A stretch of DNA of 64,000 nt. Origin: Alteromonas sp. ASW11-130 (GTDB taxonomy: Bacteria > Pseudomonadota > Gammaproteobacteria > Enterobacterales > Alteromonadaceae). Under the pieces are notes generated by a model, which saw only the letters and a list, made by a program, of their open reading frames with translations, had not been told where the DNA came from and did not search any database. The stretch spans positions 62,001-126,000 of the forward strand of contig NZ_JAPFRE010000016.1 of assembly GCF_026183735.1 (NCBI RefSeq), written 5' to 3'. A program made the position numbers and the translations under genes. Shown piece after piece: positions 9,709-16,770 of this stretch (positions are counted from its first letter, which is position 1; the number at the start of each line of letters is the position of its first letter).

Positions 9709-10902
9709 GTGATAAAAAGATTATTAGTGTGTGCAGGTTCATTATTCGTTAACCATTTGGCCATGGCGGAAGTTGAAATAGGCGGCCAAGCTGGCGTTGA
9801 TGCCCGTTATTTTCTTCAGGATGCTGCCTATCCAGAACAAGAGCGGACGCAGCTTTCAGGCTATATCGAACCAGAATTCTATTACGAGTGGAATGATAGA
9901 GCGGACAGTATCGTGTTTAAGCCCTTTGTTCGTGTGGATCAGCATGATGAAGAAAGAAGCCATGTTGATGTGCGTGAGCTTCAATGGTTGCATGCCTCAG
10001 AAAGCTGGGAAACGCGCGTTGGTGTAGCCCATGTTTTTTGGGGGCAAACTGAATCCATCCATTTAGTTGATATAATTAACCAAACTGATGCGGTAGAAGC
10101 TGTTGATGGTGAAGACAAGCTTGGCCAACCCATGGTTAATTTGAATCTATTTGGAGATTGGGGAACCTTCTCTGCATTTGTTTTACCGTATTTCAGGGAG
10201 CGAACGTTTGCGGGAAGTGATGGACGTTTACGCCCGCCAATACCTATTGATGGGGATAATGCGGTTTATGAGTCTGATGATGAGCAGTCTCACATAGACT
10301 ATGCTTTTCGCTGGCGTAACAGCATAGGGCCATGGGAAGTGGGGCTTTCTTACTTTGATGGCACGTCGCGGGAGCCGGAGTTGCTAACAGAGTTTGATGA
10401 ATCTAATAACGTTTTGCTTCGCCCATACTATGCACAAATTGAACAGTTTGGTATTGATTTACTCAAAGTTCAGGGGGCCTGGCTGCTCAAGTTTGAGGGG
10501 ATCTATCGGACAGGTCAGAGCGAAGATTTTGTCGCTGCTGTTGCAGGTTTTGAACGGACCACTGTAGGCGTATTTGAGACTCAATATGATTTAGGTGTGC
10601 TGATGGAATATCAGTACGATGAACGTGATGATAACTTTTTTGCCACTGGGCAAAACGATTTGATGACAGGACTTCGCTGGGTATGGAATGATATCGATGG
10701 AACCGAATTTTTGTTCGGTTACATACAAGATTTAGACGATACCGCTACTTATAGTGGTTTTATAGAAGCATCGAGCCGCATTACCAATAGCTGGCGTTGG
10801 AAAATAGATGCTTACTTCTTTTCGTCCAATGATGAAGCTGATACATTTTATTTTTTAAGACGCGACGACCACATTCAGTTATCTTTAGAACACTTTTTTT
10901 AA
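9709..10902 (+). CDS. Outer-membrane beta-barrel protein of the RND operon
   Basis: This is an outer-membrane protein of about 397 residues. The longest frame begins at an ATG at 9646, inside the previous gene. The GTG at 9709, 5 bp after that gene's stop, is preferred because it gives a proper signal peptide (VIKRLLVCAGS...AMA) directly at the N-terminus. The mature protein is rich in alternating polar/aromatic strands and ends in an aromatic residue (LEHFF), as outer-membrane barrels do. It resembles DUF1302-like or alginate-export-like porins found with MMPL/LolA-like pairs. It likely forms the outer-membrane part of the same system; the exact family is not certain. Confidence 0.8.
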   Translation: MIKRLLVCAGSLFVNHLAMAEVEIGGQAGVDARYFLQDAAYPEQERTQLSGYIEPEFYYEWNDRADSIVFKPFVRVDQHDEERSHVDVRELQWLHASESWETRVGVAHVFWGQTESIHLVDIINQTDAVEAVDGEDKLGQPMVNLNLFGDWGTFSAFVLPYFRERTFAGSDGRLRPPIPIDGDNAVYESDDEQSHIDYAFRWRNSIGPWEVGLSYFDGTSREPELLTEFDESNNVLLRPYYAQIEQFGIDLLKVQGAWLLKFEGIYRTGQSEDFVAAVAGFERTTVGVFETQYDLGVLMEYQYDERDDNFFATGQNDLMTGLRWVWNDIDGTEFLFGYIQDLDDTATYSGFIEASSRITNSWRWKIDAYFFSSNDEADTFYFLRRDDHIQLSLEHFF

Positions 10903-10923
10903 TAATTCAGCAATATAATAATA

Positions 10924-11487
10924 ATGATGATAAAAACATTTGCGATAGGGGCGTTTTGCGCGAGCCTTACTTTTACTGCTCAAGCGACGGAAAAAATGTA
11001 TGGAGTGGTAACGTCGGGTTATTCAGACGTTACATTTCTTGAACAGGGACTGGAATTGGATAACGTCAATTATTCACTGGCATTGGGGCATCAATTTAAG
11101 CGCCAATGGTACGCGGAAGCGGGAGTTCGTGAGATAATTGATGGTGAAGGTGAAATGTACTCCATGCAAGCATCGTCATTGTACTTGGCGGTATTGGGAA
11201 AAGCGGGTCATCAAGTTGGTGAATTGTTTTATAAACTTGGAGTCATGAACATAGATGTGCAGGGGTATCAGCCAGCAAATGGAGAAGAATGTCCAATTGG
11301 GAATGTTTCTCTTATAACCAAACGATGCGAGTTCGACGAAGGTTTATTTGGCGGTATGGTGGCGCTGGGATTCGATTATCATTTATCTCTAAGGACGATG
11401 GTGCGGTTTGAGATAGAACATATTCGCGGTGAGAATGATTTTAAAGCGAATTTGGTTAATCTAGGTATTCGATACAATTTTAATTAA
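10924..11487 (+). CDS. Small outer-membrane beta-barrel protein
   Basis: This 187-residue secreted protein has a signal peptide ending in AQA at about residue 21. The mature part has the strand pattern of small 8-stranded barrels (OmpA/OmpW-like size) and ends in an alternating strand NLGIRYNFN. Two cysteines (EECPIG and KRCEFD) could form a loop disulfide. It lies 21 bp after the RND-operon barrel gene and is probably part of that transcript. Two adjacent ATG codons could serve as start. The function is unknown. Confidence 0.7.
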   Translation: MMIKTFAIGAFCASLTFTAQATEKMYGVVTSGYSDVTFLEQGLELDNVNYSLALGHQFKRQWYAEAGVREIIDGEGEMYSMQASSLYLAVLGKAGHQVGELFYKLGVMNIDVQGYQPANGEECPIGNVSLITKRCEFDEGLFGGMVALGFDYHLSLRTMVRFEIEHIRGENDFKANLVNLGIRYNFN

Positions 11488-11538
11488 TCTATATCTGCAA
11501 ATATCCTGTACCTTTCTTAAAGTCTTCTAATAAAAGAG

Positions 11539-11808
11539 ATGAGTAAAAATATGAAAAACGAGCTCGATGCTAAATTTTTACTGCAAGTATTTGAGAAAAT
11601 ACGCCAATTCGGAGAAAAGCAGGATGACAAATATCGACTCAATGGCATAACTGCTTTCACTGATTTAGATGGATACACGTTATTTGTCGAAGACCCGAAG
11701 GTAAAATTACAGTTCGGCTTTCATAATCAATATCATTTTGATTATGAATCCAGTGAACATTACGAACAGTTTGAGAAAAAATTGAAGCAGATCGACAGGG
11801 AGTATTGA
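11539..11808 (+). CDS. Small DUF3081-like cytoplasmic protein
   Basis: This 89-residue charged protein has no signal peptide or membrane segment. Size and composition, with motifs such as GITAFTDLDGYTLFVED, resemble the DUF3081 family found in Shewanella, Vibrio and Alteromonas. That assignment is from memory of the family and not from a search. Two ATG codons, at 11539 and 11551, could start it; AAAGAG abuts the first and is about 12 bp from the second. The function is unknown. Confidence 0.65.
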   Translation: MSKNMKNELDAKFLLQVFEKIRQFGEKQDDKYRLNGITAFTDLDGYTLFVEDPKVKLQFGFHNQYHFDYESSEHYEQFEKKLKQIDREY

Positions 11809-11897
11809 TTGACTAAAATGGTCTAGAATCTCCTGCCCTACTTCAATGCACTTCATTAAGAGGTTACAATACCTGAAAAACTACAGGAATTGTATCG

Positions 11898-12824
11898 TTG
11901 TCTGCAGCCATTAAGCCGCCTGAATTTTCCCTTAAATTTTTGTTACCCCAGTACTGGCCTATATGGTTCGGAGCTGGTGTGCTTTATCTTATAACCTGGT
12001 TGCCTCTTCCTGCGATTCGCTGGTTGGGTGCCAGAGTCGGCAAATTAATGTGCGTTGTCGCCCCCAAGCGCGCGCACATAGCTAGACGTAATCTTGAGTT
12101 ATGCTATCCCACGATGTCAGCCGAAGTGCGCGAGCAGCTATTGCAAGAGAATATTAGGCGAACGGGTATGGCATTGTTCGAAACTGCTATGGGGTGGTGG
12201 TGGCCTTCGTGGAGGGTGAAACGTTCGTTTCACGTTGAAGGTTTCGAACATGTGGAAAATGCGTTTGCTGAGGGGTGCGGCGTGTTTGGAATGGCACTAC
12301 ATAACGTAAACTTGGAGTTCGCCTGTAGAGGGTTAGGTTACACATGGCCTGCAGTTGGTTTTTACCGCAAACATAATAACCCTCTAGTAGATTATATGCA
12401 GTATCGCGGACGCGCTCAGTCAAATAAATATTTGATCCATAAACGTAATGCTAAAGATCTTATCAATGCTCTAGATGAAGGAGAATTGTGTTTGTATCTC
12501 CCTGATCAAGACTATGGCCGAGCGCAAAGTATTTTTGTCCCTTTTGGCGGTGTGAAGCAAACTGCTACCACTACAGCAACACTGATGTTTATTCGCCGCA
12601 CCAAGTGCGTTCCGATGTTAATGACATCACAGTACACATCTGACGGATATAAGGTTAAAATTTACCCTCCAATGCCGGAACTGGTTGAAATGGATGATCG
12701 CGACGCGTTAACTTTACTCAACAAACGTATCGTTGAAATTATTCAGGAGCAGCCGGAAAGCTACTTGTGGATGCACAAACGTTTTAAAACCCGGCCCGAC
12801 GAGCATGAGCCGTCACTTTATTAA
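11898..12824 (+). CDS. LpxL/LpxM-family lipid A acyltransferase
   Basis: This 308-residue protein belongs to the HtrB/LpxL/LpxM family that transfers a secondary acyl chain to lipid A from acyl-ACP at the inner membrane. The N-terminal hydrophobic stretch (about residues 20-40) is the usual membrane anchor. The catalytic HX4E dyad is visible as HNVNLE, and DQDYG and the FVPFGG segment are typical of the family. The start is a TTG: an in-frame stop lies at 11874 and no ATG or GTG is available between, while AGGAA sits 8 bp upstream of the TTG. Whether it is LpxL-, LpxM- or LpxP-like cannot be told. Confidence 0.9.
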   Translation: MSAAIKPPEFSLKFLLPQYWPIWFGAGVLYLITWLPLPAIRWLGARVGKLMCVVAPKRAHIARRNLELCYPTMSAEVREQLLQENIRRTGMALFETAMGWWWPSWRVKRSFHVEGFEHVENAFAEGCGVFGMALHNVNLEFACRGLGYTWPAVGFYRKHNNPLVDYMQYRGRAQSNKYLIHKRNAKDLINALDEGELCLYLPDQDYGRAQSIFVPFGGVKQTATTTATLMFIRRTKCVPMLMTSQYTSDGYKVKIYPPMPELVEMDDRDALTLLNKRIVEIIQEQPESYLWMHKRFKTRPDEHEPSLY

Positions 12825-12907
12825 AAATTATAAAAATTAAAAAGCTGCCGATAAAATAGAAAAGCAGTTGAAAGAAGTAGGTCTTTTAGGAATTACGGTG
12901 TGAAATT

Positions 12908-13528
12908 ATGGCACAAACAGGATTTTCCAGTTCACTGTTTTGGGTGAAGCACATAGTGCTAGCGCTAGTACTAATTATTGTTGCGGGCGTATTGATTCAT
13001 ATGCAATCTGAAAACGAAACAGCACCTCTGGCTGAAGGTGAAACTAAACAGAAAAGTGTTTCCAAGGGCCTAAGTGACTTTTACCGCGAGTTTCGCATGT
13101 CATCGGACGAGCGTATAAAGGAAAATAAGGGCGACTTTGTTATTGAGATATCTAATGGAGACCAAACCCTTGATAGCCAATTGCAAGGTATGTCTAGTGA
13201 TATTAAACCTGTTAATAAGCGATGGGTAGGAGAACATAAACAACGTTCTTTTAAAGCAGGAGGAACACTTCGCGAGACAATTTCTACTTATGCGGAACTT
13301 GAAGGTATGCAAGTTATTTGGGATCTTGACCAGGATTTTGTTATTAAACACCACTTTCAGGTGAACGGCACAATTGTTAAAGCATTGTCAGATATTGCCA
13401 CTGCAATAGATAGTAACTTTGCAGGCGAAGTAAAAACTTATATCTGTCCTAAACAGCGCTCATTGGTAGTGACGCAAAATAAAACGAAATATCTTAAGAC
13501 TTCATGTAGTGAGGTTAAACGTTCGTAA
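12908..13528 (+). CDS. TcpQ/PilL-like membrane-anchored protein
   Basis: This 206-residue protein has one N-terminal transmembrane segment (about residues 13-30), a polar linker and a C-terminal domain of about 100 residues resembling the TcpQ / toxin-coregulated-pilus Q and PilL C-terminal domain, itself related to the secretin/TonB short N-terminal (STN) fold (segment FKAGGTLRETISTYAELEGMQVIWDL). No pilus genes are adjacent, so it is an orphan here. Two cysteines near the C-terminus (YICPK and TSCSEV) could pair in the periplasm. The start has only a weak ribosome-binding site. Confidence 0.75.
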   Translation: MAQTGFSSSLFWVKHIVLALVLIIVAGVLIHMQSENETAPLAEGETKQKSVSKGLSDFYREFRMSSDERIKENKGDFVIEISNGDQTLDSQLQGMSSDIKPVNKRWVGEHKQRSFKAGGTLRETISTYAELEGMQVIWDLDQDFVIKHHFQVNGTIVKALSDIATAIDSNFAGEVKTYICPKQRSLVVTQNKTKYLKTSCSEVKRS

Positions 13529-13763
13529 TAAACTCAACGGACCTTTGAGGGCTAAGCCTGTCGCCGTTTCCAACGAAAGAGGGAGCCGCTAACGCCCCTG
13601 CATATGCGTGAGGAGATCGTGATTTGCATCACGATGACGGACGTTTCATCACGATGACGGGTTTTTCCCGACGCAAGTTAACGTTTTCACAATACCCAAC
13701 CGCGATGCCGAAACAACCCATCGATATCCCGAAACAACTCCTCGTCATCCCGAAATAACTTCT

Positions 13764-13790
13764 CGTCATCCCGATGAAAATCGGGACCCC
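13764..13790 (+). repeat. REP-like hairpin element, copy 1
   Basis: The element is CGTCATC, then a hairpin (arms TCCCGAT/ATCGGGA, GAAA loop), then CCCC. It lies in the long unit of the array. A similar design occurs at 14133-14159 and, with a different stem, at 32267-32296. This looks like the dispersed REP-type elements of gammaproteobacteria. Confidence 0.7.
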
Positions 13791-14132
13791 CACACCTGTT
13801 CTAGGGGAATTAAGAAGAAGACTTTTTCAGGATTGAGGAGAAGTTTTCACCCCAGCATATGCGTGAGGAGATCGTGATTTGCATCACGATGACGGGGGTG
13901 CATCACGATGACGGGGGTTGCATCACGATGGCGGGGTTTCCTCGGCGCAGGTTAATGTTTTCACCCCAGCATATGCGTGAGGAGATCGTGATGTACATCA
14001 CGATGACGGACGTTTCATCACGATGGCGGGGTTTCCCCGGCGCAGGTTAATGTATTCACAATACCCAACCGCGATGCCCAAACGACCCATCGATATCCCG
14101 AAACAACTCCTCGTCATCCCGAAATAACTTCT

Positions 14133-14159
14133 CGTCATCCCGATGAAAATCGGGACCCC
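14133..14159 (+). repeat. REP-like hairpin element, copy 2
   Basis: This is an exact copy of the 13764 element displaced by 369 bp, in the second long unit. It has the same CGTCATC flank, the same TCCCGAT/ATCGGGA stem and the same CCCC tail. Confidence 0.7.
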
Positions 14160-14392
14160 CACGCCTGTTCTAGGGGAATTAAGAAGAAGACTTTTTCAGG
14201 ATAGAGGATACGTTTTCACCCCTTCATATGCGTGAGGAGATCGTGATTTGCATCACGATGACGAGAGGTGCATCACGATGACGGACGTTGCATCACGATG
14301 GCGGGGTTGTATCACTCTTAGCCATTTCTTCGGTTTGATGTAACCTTCGTAGAGACGGCCAATTTAGAGATGAGCCGAAACGTATTGCTGCC

Positions 14393-15496
14393 TTACCACT
14401 TGATGCCAACATCGCTATAGCATAGCCCTAATTCTGCAAGGGATTCGTCGACTAAAGGTTTAACAAACAATCCTGTATTTGAAGTGTATTCCAAAAACTC
14501 GAAGGTATTTCTCCATTTAACGTAATCAGCTTTACCATCTCGAATCATTGTACAAAACTCTTTTTCATAGCTGCTGTAGCCCTTATTATGAACATCAACT
14601 ACGCCAATTACCGGTATTAAGGCGTGATTGGTGGCAATAGGGCTTAAATTTTTATTGTGAAGAAGGCCCCATTCTACAAGATGCGCTATTATTTCCTCTT
14701 CCTCTAAATCCCACACGAAAAAAGGAAATGCAACTTCAGGGATAGTGTCGTTGTGAAACCATTTCCCTTGTTCATCTTGGTCATGAAATTTAGCGATTTC
14801 AAGGCCTGCTACAGTGCTCCTTTTAGCGGTTTTCGGTAATGTGAAGGTGTCCAGCTTTAAACCATTGGTAACTTGATAACGGGAATAACCAATCAGGATA
14901 AGGGGAATCCCTTTTTGTGCTGCGAGCTTTTTCCCACTATCTATCATGAATTCGCCGTCGCTAAAGTCCACTGTGCCATAGCCACCTTCGTCATTTAGAT
15001 GTTGTAGACCGTAAGCGAACATTTTTGCGAAAAATTCTTTTGCGGGCCTGATGAATACATGATCTTCACCCAGCTGAGGAAGAAGCGTTTCGATGTTGAG
15101 TTTAGCCACAGGGCTCATAAACCCATTATCGATTGTAAAGAGAAGCAGTCTTTTATTTGGATACTTTTCTCTTATTTTTTTAACCAGGTAAGTGCTGTCC
15201 TTGCCACCACTATAGGCAATTAATATATCGTAATTGCCGCTTCCGAAGGCCGACTCAATTGCCTCGTTCAGGTTTCCAGTGTAGTCTTTTTTTATCGCTA
15301 TCTCATCGAGTGTTAGCGTTTTGCATACATCACATATCTCATCATCTAATTTAATCATATGTTCTGAAGCCGCACATCTCGTGCATCTTCTACTGATTTT
15401 GTTTTTTGCAAACTTGCGATGGATAGGCCAGATATTTTTGACATAGGCCTCGAAACTATTTGCCGTTTTTATTAACGCTTTTACTGATTTATCCAT
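14393..15496 (-). CDS. PP-loop N-acetyl-sugar amidotransferase-like protein
   Basis: This 367-residue cytoplasmic enzyme belongs to the PP-loop ATP-pyrophosphatase superfamily, with the loop SGGKDSTY at about residues 97-104. An N-terminal zinc ribbon is formed by two CxxC pairs (CTRC and CDVC, about 37-58). Architecture and size fit the WbpG/PseA family, which amidate N-acetylated sugars during LPS or glycan synthesis, usually with a separate HisH/HisF-like ammonia donor. No such donor is encoded nearby. It lies 6 bp after an SDR gene, so the two are probably one operon acting on a nucleotide sugar. The substrate is unknown. Confidence 0.8.
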   Translation of the reverse strand: MDKSVKALIKTANSFEAYVKNIWPIHRKFAKNKISRRCTRCAASEHMIKLDDEICDVCKTLTLDEIAIKKDYTGNLNEAIESAFGSGNYDILIAYSGGKDSTYLVKKIREKYPNKRLLLFTIDNGFMSPVAKLNIETLLPQLGEDHVFIRPAKEFFAKMFAYGLQHLNDEGGYGTVDFSDGEFMIDSGKKLAAQKGIPLILIGYSRYQVTNGLKLDTFTLPKTAKRSTVAGLEIAKFHDQDEQGKWFHNDTIPEVAFPFFVWDLEEEEIIAHLVEWGLLHNKNLSPIATNHALIPVIGVVDVHNKGYSSYEKEFCTMIRDGKADYVKWRNTFEFLEYTSNTGLFVKPLVDESLAELGLCYSDVGIKW

Positions 15497-15502
15497 GATG
15501 TT

Positions 15503-16486
15503 TTAAACCAGTTTTTCAGATTTTAGGTCAGTAAAGCATTCTTCCAACATCGTATCCAAAGCAACAACCCTATATTTAATTTCTTCCATCGCTTTTCTCG
15601 AATCGGAATAAATCTCTATGGACACGATATCTTGCACATGTTTGGTAAGCGTAGGTTCTTTCCCGACCACACGAGAGAAAAAACGGTCCAGGTAACAACA
15701 AAGTAGAAATATTAATCGGTTTGTTGGTTTCTTTAATTTTTTCTTACCTAGCAGTTTGGCTACTTTTTGCATGACCTCATACCATGTCCTGTCAAATCCG
15801 CCCAAAATATATCGCGAACCAGGTTCCGCATGGTGGTAGGCGTCAATGTGTGCTTGCATTACTTCTCTAGCACTGCAAATAGAGCCGCCGCCAGGAGCAG
15901 CCATATTCATTGGGACGCCTTTTTTTATTTCAGTAAATAAACTTGCCCACCCGCCGCGGTCATATTTTCCGATTACCGCACTCGGATGCATATAAACCGC
16001 ATTTAAGCCTTTCTCGACACCCTTATCTACTTCATCATCTGCCAGGGTTTTTGAACGAACATAGGCATCATTGCACCATCTGTTCTTCGGAAAACTTTCG
16101 TCAATTCTCTCTCCATGACGCCAATCGAAAACCACCACCGTACTCGTGTAAATCAGCTTACCAATATTTTTTTCCAAACACGCTTCAACAACATTTTTTG
16201 TGCCTACAACATTTATATCATACCGGGTGTGCTCTAGCTTTTCAGGGAGTACCGCTACCGATCCCGCTACATGAAAGACTGCGTCCACTTCATCTGGAAT
16301 GGCTTCTTTAAGGGAATTGGGATCGAGAATATCGCCATAAGCGAATTTGATTTGGGGGAACTTTTTTAACGTTTCTAAATTTGATGTTTTACGAACTAAT
16401 ACAGTGATTTCTTCTGCTTCTTTAACAAGTAATTCGACCAGATGTCTGCCTAAAAAACCTGTTGCTCCAGTAATGAACGCTCTCAC
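15503..16486 (-). CDS. Extended SDR NAD-dependent epimerase/reductase
   Basis: This 327-residue Rossmann-fold enzyme is of the extended short-chain dehydrogenase family. The nucleotide motif GATGFLG is at about residues 7-13 and the catalytic YxxxK is present as YVRSK with an upstream TSTVVVF serine segment. Overall it looks like the dihydroflavonol-4-reductase/3-beta-HSD or NAD-epimerase group. It is the first gene of a two-gene operon with the PP-loop amidotransferase-like gene, which suggests a sugar-nucleotide substrate. A 284-bp AT-rich gap separates it from glnE. Confidence 0.85.
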   Translation of the reverse strand: MRAFITGATGFLGRHLVELLVKEAEEITVLVRKTSNLETLKKFPQIKFAYGDILDPNSLKEAIPDEVDAVFHVAGSVAVLPEKLEHTRYDINVVGTKNVVEACLEKNIGKLIYTSTVVVFDWRHGERIDESFPKNRWCNDAYVRSKTLADDEVDKGVEKGLNAVYMHPSAVIGKYDRGGWASLFTEIKKGVPMNMAAPGGGSICSAREVMQAHIDAYHHAEPGSRYILGGFDRTWYEVMQKVAKLLGKKKLKKPTNRLIFLLCCYLDRFFSRVVGKEPTLTKHVQDIVSIEIYSDSRKAMEEIKYRVVALDTMLEECFTDLKSEKLV

Positions 16487-16770
16487 TTTTCTACTCCAAG
16501 ATGATAATTATTGTTTTATTGGATTGAAATATTGTTTTTTTGATTTAGATAAGAATTTCAGCAACTGTATAGACTATTTTAATGTCAAGTTAAAATACAG
16601 TGATTATTTGTTATGAGCAGCGTATTTTTAAAGAATCTTTTTTCTTAATAAGATAGCGTTATCGATTCGCTTTTGTAAAAATTAATAATTCGACCACGAA
16701 AAAATAGTTATCTCTCTACATATTGGATTAAATCAGTTTTAAAAAATGATTTAGGAAGTGTTTGATGTAC

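Larger units (their letters stand above)
13601..14308. repeat. Tandem 369-bp composite repeat array
   Basis: The gap between the TcpQ-like gene and the PP-loop gene holds nearly two copies of a 369-bp composite unit: a long 255-bp unit (13601-13855, 13970-14224) alternating with a short 114-bp unit (13856-13969, 14225 to about 14308). Each unit starts with CATATGCGTGAGGAG followed by a perfect hairpin (arms ATCGTGAT/ATCACGAT). Inside are 17-20-bp subrepeats built on CATCACGATGACGG. In the third unit the loop changes from TTGC to GTAC while both stem arms stay perfect. Stops are frequent, and the one open frame (13859-14050) is made only of repeat. No coding function is supported. Confidence 0.95.

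Noticed and set aside
13859-14050. A 63-residue plus-strand ORF in the repeat array
   Set aside because: It is made wholly of the short repeat units, has no signature and arises from repeat periodicity.
13601-14308. CRISPR array
   Set aside because: The repeats are long (114-255 bp) with internal subrepeats, there are no unique spacers of constant length, and no cas genes are present.
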